From Bacteroidales bacterium (GTDB taxonomy: Bacteria; Bacteroidota; Bacteroidia; Bacteroidales; F082), in assembly GCA_024710405.1 (NCBI GenBank), contig JANJUV010000017.1:124001-188000 (forward strand): DNA of 64,000 nt, read 5' to 3'. Of this stretch, positions 8,136 through 18,029 are shown piece after piece (position 1 is the first letter of the stretch; every line of letters begins with the position of its first letter). A program made the translations under genes and the position numbers. A model generated the notes under the pieces. The model saw only the letters and a list, made by a program, of their open reading frames with translations, ran no database searches and was not told the origin of the DNA.

Positions 8136-10094
8136 ATGCTGAAGCATATGAAAAACATGAAATATTTTTTGCTTGCTGCCGTCTTTGCCGGCTTACTGCC
8201 CATACTCAATGCTCAGGAAAAAATCATCGTTCCGGGCGATAATCTGGTAATTGAAGGTATTCCGGCACTACCCGCCAGCCTTGCCGAAGAGGTTAAAACC
8301 TACAATGAGTCGCGGTCGGCTTCACTCGCCGACTGGCATCCGAAAACCGGTGAAATGATCATCACCACACGTTTTGGCAACCACAATCAGTTGCATTATG
8401 TGAAAATGCAAGGCGGAGCACGCACACAACTCACCTTCTTCGATGAGCCGGTCGGCAATGCTGTTTTTGAACCGTTAAACGGCTCTTACTTCCTTTTTAC
8501 CAAAGACAGGGGAGGCGATGAGTTTTCGCAGATCTATCGTTTCGATATGGCCGGCAAAACAATCACCCTGCTCACTGATGGCAAACGTTCGCAAAACGGA
8601 GGAATACGCTGGAACAGGGATGGTAATCTGATAGCATACGCCTCTACGAAACGAAATGGAAAAGACCGCGACATTTACGTGATGAATCCGCTTCATCCAG
8701 CTGATGATCGTCTTGCTGTTGAAAACAACGGTGGCGGCTGGTCGGTGGCCGATTGGTCGGCTGATGGCAAAAAACTGCTGCTGCAGGAGGGTATTTCAGT
8801 GAACGAATCGCGTATCTGGCTTGCCGATCTCGAATCGGGCAGCAAGACACGGCTATTGCCCACCGAAGACGAGCGCACCACATTCAGACCTATTGGTTTT
8901 ACTGCAACCGACAAAGGGATCTATCTGACAACCAACCGCGAAAACGAATTCAACCGATTGGCTTACCTTGACCTTTCCACGAACAAAGTTACTTATCTCA
9001 GCGACCGTATTTCTTGGGATGTAGGTGGTGCCACCATGAGCGACGACCGCACCAAACTGGCCTTCACCACCAATGAAAACGGTTTGTCGAAATTGTATGT
9101 GTTGAATACACAAAATCAACAATATCAACCTATTGATGCTGTTCCCACGGGCCTCATCGGAAGCCTCCGCTGGTCAGGAGATTCAGGTTCTTTGGGTTTC
9201 TCACTTTCAAACTATGCTTCTTCTTCAGATGTGTACGAATTTAAACTGGCAACGGCTGAGCTCATCCGGTGGACAGAAAGCGAAAGCGGCGGGATGGACC
9301 TGTCGCAGCTGCAGGAACCCAAACTGATCACCTGGACTTCGTTCGACGGACTGCCCATATCGGGATACCTTTACGAAGCCCCGAAACACTTCGCCGGCAA
9401 ACGCCCGGTGATCATAAGCATTCATGGAGGGCCCGAAGGACAATCAAGACCGGGATTCATCGGGCGCAACAACTACTTCCTGAATGAATTGGGGATCTCC
9501 ATCATATACCCCAACATCAGGGGCTCATCAGGCTACGGAAAAACCTTCCTTGACCTCGACAACGGCATGAAACGTGAAGAATCCATCAAAGATATAGGAG
9601 CTCTGCTCGAATGGATTGCCACACAACCCGGCCTTGATGCCGAAAGGGTGATGGTTACCGGCGGAAGTTATGGCGGATACGCCACCCTGGCTGTTGCTTA
9701 TCACTATGCAGACAAAATCCGCTGTGCCGTCAATATTGTGGGCATCAGTAATTTCAACACTTTCCTCAAAAACACCGAACCCTATCGCCGCGACCTTCGC
9801 CGGGTGGAATACGGTGATGAGCGCGATCCGGCCATGGCAGCTTTTTTTGAGCAGATATCACCTCTGAACCATGCCCACAATATGCGTAAACCCATGTTTA
9901 TCGTGCAGGGAGCCAACGATCCCAGAGTTCCGGCCTCGGAAGCCATTCAGATGAAAGAAAAAATCAAAGAAGCCGGAGGAACGGTTTGGTTTCTGATGGC
10001 CAACGACGAAGGGCACGGCTTCAGAAAGAAAAACAATGCCGATTTTCAGTTTTATGCGACCATAGCGTTTATAAAGGAGTATTTGCTGAAGTGA
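8136..10094 (+). CDS. S9 family prolyl oligopeptidase-like peptidase, exported
   Basis: 652 residues. A signal peptide (LLAAVFAGLLPILNAQ) ends near residue 27; ATGs at 8148 and 8157 are alternative starts. Residues ~40-390 form a WD40/TolB-like beta-propeller with repeated strands (for example GGIRWNRDGNLIAYAS and DWSADGKKLLL). The C-terminal alpha/beta-hydrolase domain has the catalytic triad S511 (GGSYGGYA), D595 (GANDPRVP) and H627 (EGHGF). Such enzymes cleave short peptides, often after proline or acyl-amino acids, in the periplasm. It is monocistronic. The exact specificity (DPP-IV-like or acylaminoacyl) cannot be read from sequence. Confidence 0.88.
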   Translation: MLKHMKNMKYFLLAAVFAGLLPILNAQEKIIVPGDNLVIEGIPALPASLAEEVKTYNESRSASLADWHPKTGEMIITTRFGNHNQLHYVKMQGGARTQLTFFDEPVGNAVFEPLNGSYFLFTKDRGGDEFSQIYRFDMAGKTITLLTDGKRSQNGGIRWNRDGNLIAYASTKRNGKDRDIYVMNPLHPADDRLAVENNGGGWSVADWSADGKKLLLQEGISVNESRIWLADLESGSKTRLLPTEDERTTFRPIGFTATDKGIYLTTNRENEFNRLAYLDLSTNKVTYLSDRISWDVGGATMSDDRTKLAFTTNENGLSKLYVLNTQNQQYQPIDAVPTGLIGSLRWSGDSGSLGFSLSNYASSSDVYEFKLATAELIRWTESESGGMDLSQLQEPKLITWTSFDGLPISGYLYEAPKHFAGKRPVIISIHGGPEGQSRPGFIGRNNYFLNELGISIIYPNIRGSSGYGKTFLDLDNGMKREESIKDIGALLEWIATQPGLDAERVMVTGGSYGGYATLAVAYHYADKIRCAVNIVGISNFNTFLKNTEPYRRDLRRVEYGDERDPAMAAFFEQISPLNHAHNMRKPMFIVQGANDPRVPASEAIQMKEKIKEAGGTVWFLMANDEGHGFRKKNNADFQFYATIAFIKEYLLK

Positions 10095-10250
10095 AACAAA
10101 CCTGCTTCTAAGGATAAGCCTGTGCTGGACGTATTTCCTCATAAGAGGAATAATTCCGGTGCCAAAGCAAGGCTGCAAACAAACAATATTGTTTGTGAAA
10201 TAATTAACAATAAATCCTGCACAAACACGCAGGCCAAGCGTTTTTTATCG

Positions 10251-10258
10251 TAATTTTG
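10251..10258 (+). promoter_or_regulatory. Bacteroidota -7 box (TAATTTTG) for mutAB
   Basis: A perfect TAnnTTTG lies 83 bases before mutA. The leader was checked for a cobalamin riboswitch and shows none of its conserved B12-box sequence. Confidence 0.5.
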
Positions 10259-10340
10259 CCGACTGAAAATCTTAATACTCTGTTAATGAGTATAGTTAAA
10301 AACGCAAAGCTGACAACTTCTGTCTACAAAAAATCACGTC

Positions 10341-12218
10341 ATGGAACAGAAAAAGAAACTGTTTTCAGAATTTGACCCCGTAAGCACACAGGCATGGGAA
10401 GAGCAAATTGCCCGCGACCTTAAAGGCGCTGACTACGAGAAGAAACTCATCTGGAACACACAGGAGGGTATCCGGGTGAAACCTTATTACCGCTCCGAAG
10501 ACCTCAGCCATATCCAGTGGCTAAAGGCATTCCCAGGCGAGTTTCCCTATGTACGGGGCAACAAGGCTTCGGGCAACAACTGGCTCGTTCGGCAGGATAT
10601 CAAGGTAGAAGATATAGGTAAAACCAATGAAAAAGCGTTGGACATCCTGATGAAAGGCGTTGATTCACTGGGTTTCGTGCTCGATTGCAAGCACACTTAC
10701 AGTCTCGACGAAATTGAGGCCTTGCTGAAAAACATTCGCGCCGACATTGCCGAGATTAACTTCAGCGGCACAAACCAGCACCTGCACCTCGTGCAGATCA
10801 TCGCAAGTCTGGTCGACAAATACAACCGACCCTTTGACAAAATTTACGGTTCGGTCAACTTCGATCCTTTACTGAGGTTTAGTCGTCGGGGACAGTGGTA
10901 CCAAAGCGAAGTAGCCGACATGGAAACAGCTGCCGCGCTGATCCGTGAGGTTCAGAAGTTTCCTGTGTATCGTGTCATCGGAGTCAATGGACATATTTTT
11001 GCCAATGCGGGCGCCAATATTGTGCAGGAAATGGCCTTTACCCTTTCGGCGGGTAGCGAATACCTTACCAGGCTTACCGAAAAAGGCTTCTACATTGGCG
11101 AAGTAGCCCCACACATCAAGTTTAATCTGGCTGTCGGAAGCAATTATTTCATGGAAATAGCCAAACTGCGCGCCTACAGGCTGCTCTGGGCCAAAATCGT
11201 AAACGCTTACGGCCTCAACGATGCCCGCAACGGACGCATGTACATCCATGCCGAAAACAGCAGCTGGAATTTCACTTTGTACGATCCTTATGTGAACATG
11301 CTCCGCACCACAACGGGAACAATGTCGGCACTGATTGGCGGTGTTGACTCATTCAGGGTCACACCATTTGATGTTCCCTACGAAAGCCCGACCGACTTTG
11401 CCGAACGTATAGCCCGCAACCAGCAACTCATCCTCAAGGAGGAGTCATACCTCGACAGGGTAGCCGACCCGGCTGCCGGTTCCTATTATGTGGAGAACCT
11501 TACCACCTCGCTCGTTGAAGCAGCATGGCAGCTTTTCCTGCAGATTCAGGACGAAGGAGGATTTATTTCTGCCCTGAGAAAAGGCAGCATCCAGAACATG
11601 ATTGCTGAAAGTGCCCTCAAACGCGACATGAACATAGCCACAAGACGCGAAATACTATTGGGAACCAATCAATACCCCAATTTCAACGAAAACATCAGCA
11701 CCGAATTACCCGCAACCGTATTCGAAGCCGAAGACAAAACCCTGGAAAACGCAGAGATAAAAACTATAAAAACCTATCGTGGCGGACAAGCATTTGAAAT
11801 ACTTCGTTACAAAACTGATCAGTTCAGCCGCACAAACAAGCGCCCTGAAGCCTGGATGCTCACTTACGGTAACTTAGCCATGCGCAAAGCCAGAGCCAAC
11901 TTTGCCTGTAATTTTTTCGCCTGTGCCGGTTTCACGGTAACCGACAATCCTGGTTTTGCAGATATTTCTGAGGGCATCGAAGCGGCCCGTCAACGGAAAC
12001 CCGAAATTGTGGTCCTCTGTAGTTCTGATGAAGAATACACTGATAACGTAAAAGCCGCTTTCGAAGCATTAAGAAAGGATTGTCTGGTAGTGCTTGCCGG
12101 ATTCCCCGCAGGTTTAACCGACGAACTCAAGGCTGCCGGAATGGAACATTTCATTCATGTAAAGAGCAATGTGCTCGAAACTTTACAGATGTTTCAGCAA
12201 AAACTGGGCATTCACTGA
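10341..12218 (+). CDS. mutA: Methylmalonyl-CoA mutase small subunit
   Basis: 625 residues, the usual size of the small (beta) subunit. It pairs with MutB to isomerise succinyl-CoA and (R)-methylmalonyl-CoA with adenosylcobalamin. The TIM-barrel part is recognisable ([37 protein letters not shown]). The C-terminal flavodoxin-like domain (FACNFFACAGFTVTDNPGF) lacks the cobalamin-ligand DxHxxG motif, as expected for the non-catalytic subunit. MutB follows 45 bases downstream in the same operon. The mutase chaperone MeaB is encoded far away at 32.5 kb. Confidence 0.95.
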   Translation: MEQKKKLFSEFDPVSTQAWEEQIARDLKGADYEKKLIWNTQEGIRVKPYYRSEDLSHIQWLKAFPGEFPYVRGNKASGNNWLVRQDIKVEDIGKTNEKALDILMKGVDSLGFVLDCKHTYSLDEIEALLKNIRADIAEINFSGTNQHLHLVQIIASLVDKYNRPFDKIYGSVNFDPLLRFSRRGQWYQSEVADMETAAALIREVQKFPVYRVIGVNGHIFANAGANIVQEMAFTLSAGSEYLTRLTEKGFYIGEVAPHIKFNLAVGSNYFMEIAKLRAYRLLWAKIVNAYGLNDARNGRMYIHAENSSWNFTLYDPYVNMLRTTTGTMSALIGGVDSFRVTPFDVPYESPTDFAERIARNQQLILKEESYLDRVADPAAGSYYVENLTTSLVEAAWQLFLQIQDEGGFISALRKGSIQNMIAESALKRDMNIATRREILLGTNQYPNFNENISTELPATVFEAEDKTLENAEIKTIKTYRGGQAFEILRYKTDQFSRTNKRPEAWMLTYGNLAMRKARANFACNFFACAGFTVTDNPGFADISEGIEAARQRKPEIVVLCSSDEEYTDNVKAAFEALRKDCLVVLAGFPAGLTDELKAAGMEHFIHVKSNVLETLQMFQQKLGIH

Positions 12219-12263
12219 CAAGAAGGCGAACGAAAGTTGACAAACCCACAAAAAAAAGAAGCC

Positions 12264-14417
12264 ATGAAACCCAATTTCAGACATATCAACCTGAACCATA
12301 CACCCGACACAGGGCTGAGTCCCGAACAATGGGAGTTACGACACGGCATTGCAGCCGACTGGGAAACACCTGAGCATATTCAGGTGAAACCGGCTTACAC
12401 CGCTGCCGAACTCGAGACCATGGAACACCTGGGATATGCCGCCGGTATCCCCCCTTTCCTGCGCGGGCCTTACTCTACCATGTATGTGATGCAACCATGG
12501 ACCATCAGACAATATGCCGGATTTTCGACAGCCGAAGATTCCAACGCCTTTTACCGCCGAAACCTGGCGGCCGGACAAAAAGGATTATCGGTAGCTTTCG
12601 ACCTGGCCACGCACCGCGGCTATGACTCCGACCACGAACGCGTGGTAGGAGATGTAGGCAAAGCAGGTGTTGCCATCGACTCCATCCTCGACATGAAAAT
12701 CCTCTTTGACCAGATCCCGCTGAACAAAATGTCGGTTTCAATGACTATGAACGGAGCCGTTTTGCCCATCATGGCATTCTACATCGTCACGGCATTGGAA
12801 CAAGGCGCAAAACTGGAAGAACTTTCAGGCACCATACAAAACGATATTCTCAAAGAATTTATGGTGCGCAACACCTACATCTACCCTCCGGAATCTTCGA
12901 TGCGTATCATTGCCGACATTTTTGAATACACTTCGAAAAAGATGCCTAAGTTCAATTCCATTTCCATCTCTGGTTACCATATGCAGGAGGCCGGAGCCAC
13001 AGCTGACATTGAACTGGCCTATACACTGGCCGACGGGCTCGACTATATCCGAACAGGACTCAAAGCCGGACTTGACATCGATGCTTTTGCGCCCCGCCTT
13101 TCGTTTTTTTGGGCTTTGGGCATGAATCACTTCATGGAAATAGCCAAACTGCGCGCAGCTCGGTTACTTTGGGCCAAAATTGTCAAACAGTTCGACCCGA
13201 AATCAACCAAGTCGATGGCCCTCAGAACGCACACCCAAACCTCAGGATGGAGCCTGACCGAACAAGACCCGTTCAACAACGTTGCCCGCACCTGCATTGA
13301 AGCTTTGGGCGCTGCACTCGGACATACCCAGTCGCTACACACCAACGCACTCGATGAAGCCATTGCACTGCCCACTGATTTTTCAGCACGAATTGCACGA
13401 AACACACAGATTTACCTGCAGGAAGAAACAAACATATGCAAAGCCGTTGACCCATGGGCAGGTTCATACTATGTGGAAAAACTAACACAGGAGCTGGCCG
13501 AAAAAGCATGGGAACTCATCGAAGAGGTTGAAGCCATGGGCGGTATGGCAAAAGCCATCGAAACCGGTTTGCCTAAAATGCGCATTGAAGAAGCCGCTGC
13601 ACGAAAACAGGCACGTATCGACTCCAATAAAGACGTTATTGTGGGCGTAAACAAATACCGTCTTGAAAAAGAAGACCCTATCGACATATTGGATATCGAC
13701 AACACAGCCGTGCGTCTTTCTCAGATTGAAAGGCTGAAAACCCTCAGGGCAAACCGCGATGAGGCTGCTGTTCAGCAAGCACTCGATGCCATCACCCATT
13801 CGTGCCGCACCGGCGAAGGCAACCTGCTGGAGCTGGCTGTGGATGCTGCCGCCAAAAGGGCATCGCTCGGCGAAATTTCGATGGCCTGCGAGAAAGTCTT
13901 CGGACGTTACAAGGCCGTTATCCGCTCCATTTCAGGCGTTTATTCGTCGGAAAGCCGTGGCGACCAAAGCTATGCCAAAGCATGCAGCCTGGCCGACGAA
14001 TTTGCCCGTATCGAAGGCCGCCGGCCACGAATTATGATCGCCAAAATGGGCCAGGACGGACACGACCGTGGTGCTAAAGTGGTGGCAACAGGTTATGCCG
14101 ACATCGGTTTCGACGTTGACATTGGCCCCTTGTTCCAGACTCCGGCTGAAGCAGCCAGACAAGCGGCTGAAAACGATGTGCACATACTCGGGGTTTCAAG
14201 CCTTGCCGCCGGCCACAAAACACTGGTTCCGCAGGTGATCGGAGAACTCAGAAAACTTGGCCGCGAAGACATCATGGTCATCGTCGGAGGTGTTATCCCG
14301 CACCAGGATTATCAGTATCTCTACGATGCCGGTGCTGTGGCCATTTTTGGCCCGGGAACCATCATTTCGGAAGCAGCCATCAAAATGCTCGACATACTGA
14401 TTCAAATGAGGTCATAA
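12264..14417 (+). CDS. mutB: Methylmalonyl-CoA mutase large subunit
   Basis: 717 residues from the ATG at 12264, matching the family length; the frame could start at a TTG at 12237 but gains nothing by it. The catalytic subunit: the barrel carries [20 protein letters not shown] and [18 protein letters not shown], which surround the CoA substrate. The C-terminal cobalamin domain has the base-off ligand motif [13 protein letters not shown] (D-x-H-x-x-G, His coordinating cobalt) and [14 protein letters not shown]. It produces methylmalonyl-CoA for the decarboxylase at 20.2-24 kb. Translation is probably linked to mutA. Confidence 0.97.
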   Translation: MKPNFRHINLNHTPDTGLSPEQWELRHGIAADWETPEHIQVKPAYTAAELETMEHLGYAAGIPPFLRGPYSTMYVMQPWTIRQYAGFSTAEDSNAFYRRNLAAGQKGLSVAFDLATHRGYDSDHERVVGDVGKAGVAIDSILDMKILFDQIPLNKMSVSMTMNGAVLPIMAFYIVTALEQGAKLEELSGTIQNDILKEFMVRNTYIYPPESSMRIIADIFEYTSKKMPKFNSISISGYHMQEAGATADIELAYTLADGLDYIRTGLKAGLDIDAFAPRLSFFWALGMNHFMEIAKLRAARLLWAKIVKQFDPKSTKSMALRTHTQTSGWSLTEQDPFNNVARTCIEALGAALGHTQSLHTNALDEAIALPTDFSARIARNTQIYLQEETNICKAVDPWAGSYYVEKLTQELAEKAWELIEEVEAMGGMAKAIETGLPKMRIEEAAARKQARIDSNKDVIVGVNKYRLEKEDPIDILDIDNTAVRLSQIERLKTLRANRDEAAVQQALDAITHSCRTGEGNLLELAVDAAAKRASLGEISMACEKVFGRYKAVIRSISGVYSSESRGDQSYAKACSLADEFARIEGRRPRIMIAKMGQDGHDRGAKVVATGYADIGFDVDIGPLFQTPAEAARQAAENDVHILGVSSLAAGHKTLVPQVIGELRKLGREDIMVIVGGVIPHQDYQYLYDAGAVAIFGPGTIISEAAIKMLDILIQMRS

Positions 14418-14579
14418 CCTTATATTTCAGGTTTATACTTCATCTATAGAACTCTTTCCGGCTGACCGGATAAACCTTCCGAAGGTCAAAACCGGCTGCT
14501 GTGAAGAATTGTGTATCCCTTTATAGCTTGTGTGCCCTTATTTAGAATCAATATACTCTTCACCGGCCTGTATTTTCTG

Positions 14580-14587
14580 TACTTTTG
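14580..14587 (+). promoter_or_regulatory. Bacteroidota -7 box (TACTTTTG) for gatE-gatD
   Basis: TACTTTTG lies 38 bases before gatE, so gatED can be transcribed separately from mutAB. A -33 TTTG is not evident. Confidence 0.5.
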
Positions 14588-14625
14588 GCCGTTTTATCAC
14601 ATTGTTGTGAATCAATTCTGTTTTT

Positions 14626-16602
14626 ATGGATTTCACCTTTGATGCACAGGCCAATTATGAGGCCACCAGGGAACAGGCCGGTTATGTTGACCGCAAACAG
14701 GCCACACAGGCAACCTACGACCGAATCGGATTTATGTCGGGGCTCGAAGTACACCAGCAGTTGCTCACCAAAGAAAAGCTGTTTTGCCATTGTCCGGCCG
14801 GAATGTATAACAGGCATGATGATTTCGACGCAGAGCTGATCCGGCACATGCGGCCAACACTCAGCGAGCTGGGCGAATATGACGGCACTGCCCTCATGGA
14901 GTTCAAAACCCGCAAGGAAATTGTGTACAGGATTAAAAATGTCACCGCATGCACCTATGAAGTGGACGACACTCCCCCCTTCCCCATCGACCGTGAAGCG
15001 CTGGCTATTGCCATAGAGATTTCGCTGTTGTCGAAACTTAACATCGTCGGTGAAGTGCATATCACCCGAAAGCAATACCTCGACGGCAGCATTCCGACAG
15101 GATTTCAGCGGACCGCCATCATTGGCGTTGAAGGCGAAATACCATTAAAGCACAAATCCATCAGACTGATACAACTCAGCATCGAAGAAGACTCTTGCCG
15201 CGAAATTTCCGACATCGGCCACGTGCGTGTGTACAAAACCGACAGGCTTGGTATGCCGCTGATCGAAACAGTTACCTATCCCGACTGTGTGAATCCCGAT
15301 GAAGTAAAGGAAGCCTGCGACTATATCAGATTTCTCAACCGAAGCACGGGCAAGGTGCGGTCAGGCATCGGCGCCGGCAGACAGGATGTGAATGTAAGCT
15401 GCAAAGGCGGCACACGGGTTGAAATAAAAGGTGTTGCCCACACCAAATGGATACCTGAACTCACCCACGTAGAAGCTTTCAGGCAATGGTCGCTGCTGCT
15501 GTTGCGCGACGAACTCCGGAAACGGTTCCCTGATCCTGCATCATGGAAAATGAACCACATCAGCCTTGATCAGGTTGCAATGAGCACATCCTTCGGTCCG
15601 CTGAAACAGGCTATGGAAACAGGCATGGCCATTGTGGCAGTAAGGTTGCCGGGCTTCAGAGGTGCACTGTCGCATTTTACCCAACCGGGCAAAATGTTTG
15701 CCCACGAAATAAGCGACCGCCTAAAGGTTATCGCATGCCTCGAAAAACCAAATATGGCACACAGCGAAAACTGGCAACCCGAAATTGAAAAGGAAAACTG
15801 GCAGAAAATAGCCACACTGCTTTCCACCAAAGAAGATGATGCAGTAATGGTGTTCTGGGGGCCACTGGAAGACGTCAAAACCGCTCTCGAAACCATTGAA
15901 GAACGCTGTCGCATGGCTTTTGAAGGCATTCCCAACGAAACACGGAAATCATTTTCGGACGGAACCACCATCTTTGAAAGGGTGTTGCCGGGTGCTGACA
16001 GAATGTATCCCGACACCGACTCGGCCCCAATTCCGCTCGAAGATGACTACATCGAATCGCTGCGCAAAAACCTTCCAACAGACATCATCGACCGGTATAA
16101 ACAGCTCAAAAAGTGGAATGTGCCCGAAGATACTTACACCTATCTGTTTTCGAAAAACTATTACCCGATACTCGACAGATTGGTGAACGAACTGGGTGTT
16201 GAACCGGTTTTCGGCGGCACTTTTATCGGACACCGGCTGAAAAATCTGCTCGGGAAACAAAAAAAACAACGTCAGTTCAATCCTGAGAAAATCTACAAGC
16301 TGTTTGCCTTCCTCAAAGAGCAAAAACTTGATCATCGCCTGGCCTGGCACATGCTTCCCGAAATTATTATTCATCCACGAATGGACTTCGAATCGGTGCT
16401 TTCTTCATTGAAGTTCAGAAAAACAGGCAAGGAAGAAATCCTGAACAAACTGCCTTTTCTATCAGAGAAATTCGTGCAGCACAGCAGGAAAAACGGCACA
16501 GATCACCGGCTGAACTGGATGATGGGACAGCTGAGGAAGCAGTCAACCGGCAATATTGATTTAACTTTTCTGGCAAACCAGATCAAAACAATGAAGTCAT
16601 GA
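14626..16602 (+). CDS. gatE: Glu-tRNA(Gln) amidotransferase subunit E (archaeal-type GatE)
   Basis: 658 residues. GatE binds mischarged Glu-tRNA(Gln), activates the glutamyl group with ATP and amidates it using ammonia from GatD. The cradle domain starts with GLEVHQQLLTKEKLFCHCP, and includes YEVDDTPPFPI, REISDIGHVRVYKTDRLG and GKVRSGIGAGRQDVNVS. An AspRS-like (GAD) insertion, which separates GatE from the bacterial GatB, is seen near residues 285-420 (LPGFRGALSH, GKMFAHEISDRLKVIA). GADRMYPDTDSAPIPL and a helical YqeY-like tail follow. The gatD start overlaps its stop (ATGA). Presence of GatDE in a bacterium that also has glnS (28.5 kb) is unusual. Confidence 0.93.
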   Translation: MDFTFDAQANYEATREQAGYVDRKQATQATYDRIGFMSGLEVHQQLLTKEKLFCHCPAGMYNRHDDFDAELIRHMRPTLSELGEYDGTALMEFKTRKEIVYRIKNVTACTYEVDDTPPFPIDREALAIAIEISLLSKLNIVGEVHITRKQYLDGSIPTGFQRTAIIGVEGEIPLKHKSIRLIQLSIEEDSCREISDIGHVRVYKTDRLGMPLIETVTYPDCVNPDEVKEACDYIRFLNRSTGKVRSGIGAGRQDVNVSCKGGTRVEIKGVAHTKWIPELTHVEAFRQWSLLLLRDELRKRFPDPASWKMNHISLDQVAMSTSFGPLKQAMETGMAIVAVRLPGFRGALSHFTQPGKMFAHEISDRLKVIACLEKPNMAHSENWQPEIEKENWQKIATLLSTKEDDAVMVFWGPLEDVKTALETIEERCRMAFEGIPNETRKSFSDGTTIFERVLPGADRMYPDTDSAPIPLEDDYIESLRKNLPTDIIDRYKQLKKWNVPEDTYTYLFSKNYYPILDRLVNELGVEPVFGGTFIGHRLKNLLGKQKKQRQFNPEKIYKLFAFLKEQKLDHRLAWHMLPEIIIHPRMDFESVLSSLKFRKTGKEEILNKLPFLSEKFVQHSRKNGTDHRLNWMMGQLRKQSTGNIDLTFLANQIKTMKS

Positions 16603-17984
16603 GTGAAGATATATTTCAGGGATATAAAGGCGATGCGCTCGAACTGCTGAAAAAATACAACACAAGGGTGTGGGGACAAGCTGAAGTGGAAACCACCAGA
16701 GGTAAATTTTTCGGGACGGTACTCCCCAGAGCCGAAAACGATGACGACAAGCACATCGTGATGAAAATCCCGACAGGCTACAATGTCGGAATCGACGTAC
16801 GTACCATCCTTTCAATGAAAGAAACAGGCTACAAGAAAGCCAATTACAAAATCCCCGAAAAGCAGTTTCCGGTGACACCCGGCCTGCCGGCTGTGAAACT
16901 GTTTGGCACAGGAGGAACCATTGCTTCGAGGCTCGACTACCGCACCGGAGCTGTCATTCCGGCCTTTTCACCGGGCGAACTCTATGGTGCAGTTCCCGAG
17001 CTGGCCGATATCTGCAATCTGGAAACCGAAAAACTGTTTGCCGTTTTCAGTGAAAATATGGGCCCCAAACAATATGTCGGACTTGCAAAAGCCATCGGTA
17101 AGGAGATCGAACAGGGCATTGACGGCATAGTGGTGGGACATGGCACCGACACCCTGCATCATACGGGTGCTGCACTCACCTTTATGTGCCAGAACCTGCC
17201 CGTGCCTGTGGTGCTCGTCGGCTCGCAGCGATCGAGTGACAGGCCAAGTTCCGATGCCGCCCTCAACCTGATGCATGCCATGAAAGCTGCCGGCCATTCC
17301 GACATTGCCGAAGTGATGGTGTGTATGTTTGGCCCGACCTCCGATGAATATGGACTGCTGCACAAAGGAACCCGTGTTCGGAAAATGCATTCGAGCTATC
17401 GCTCCACCTTCCGTACCATAGGCGACACGCCAATTGCCATGATCAACAGGCAAACCATAAAACCCATACACAAAACATACAACAAGCGCCGCAGCGACCG
17501 AAAGGTGAATATCTTGCCTTATTACAGCGACGAAGTTACCATGCTGTATTATTATCCGGGCATGAAACCCGACACCCTCGATGCACTTACTGATGCCGGT
17601 TATCGCGGTGTGGTTATCGTGGGAACGGGTTTGGGTCATGTCAACAAGGAACTCTATCCCGCCATCGAACGGGCACACGCCAAAGGAGTACATATGTATA
17701 TGACCTTGCAGACTATTTGGGGCTATGTGCATATGTTTGTGTACGATACGGGTCGCGATATGATGGCCAAAGGAATTGTCCCCACCGGAAATATGCTGCC
17801 CGAAGTTGCCTACATCAAGCTATGCTGGGTGCTGGGACAAACCAATGATCCTGCCGAAGTAAAAAGACTGATGCTAACTCCCGTGAATGACGAAATTACA
17901 CCACGTGAACCCTATAACGGATATCTGGTATATCAGGGTGGCGTTCCTGAAGTGGAGGATTTTATCCGTAAAGTTCACAAATAA
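16599..17984 (+). CDS. gatD: Glu-tRNA(Gln) amidotransferase subunit D (asparaginase-like GatD)
   Basis: 461 residues, full length for GatD. An N-terminal Tudor-like domain (about 20-85, WGQAEVETTRGKFFGTVLPR) precedes an L-asparaginase-type domain from about 98. The glutaminase site is intact: T107 in GTGGTIAS, T183-D184 in VGHGTDT, and a Lys near K262 (RVRKMHSS). It hydrolyses glutamine and passes ammonia to GatE. Plain asparaginase is unlikely because of the Tudor domain, the length and the coupled gatE. It ends the operon. Confidence 0.93.
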   Translation: MSEDIFQGYKGDALELLKKYNTRVWGQAEVETTRGKFFGTVLPRAENDDDKHIVMKIPTGYNVGIDVRTILSMKETGYKKANYKIPEKQFPVTPGLPAVKLFGTGGTIASRLDYRTGAVIPAFSPGELYGAVPELADICNLETEKLFAVFSENMGPKQYVGLAKAIGKEIEQGIDGIVVGHGTDTLHHTGAALTFMCQNLPVPVVLVGSQRSSDRPSSDAALNLMHAMKAAGHSDIAEVMVCMFGPTSDEYGLLHKGTRVRKMHSSYRSTFRTIGDTPIAMINRQTIKPIHKTYNKRRSDRKVNILPYYSDEVTMLYYYPGMKPDTLDALTDAGYRGVVIVGTGLGHVNKELYPAIERAHAKGVHMYMTLQTIWGYVHMFVYDTGRDMMAKGIVPTGNMLPEVAYIKLCWVLGQTNDPAEVKRLMLTPVNDEITPREPYNGYLVYQGGVPEVEDFIRKVHK

Positions 17985-18029
17985 GGGCGAAGAAAACAGA
18001 CTGCTGAGAAGCCCGGCAGAAAGCCATGT

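Noticed and set aside
10094-10340. Possible cobalamin riboswitch before mutAB
   Set aside because: The B12-dependent mutase made this worth checking, but no B12-box or matching stem set is visible; only a -7 box was found.
16968-17732. 254-codon minus-strand frame
   Set aside because: Antisense shadow of gatD without protein-family signs.
16599-17984. Plain L-asparaginase
   Set aside because: The Tudor-like N-terminus, 461-residue length and overlap with gatE mark it as GatD.
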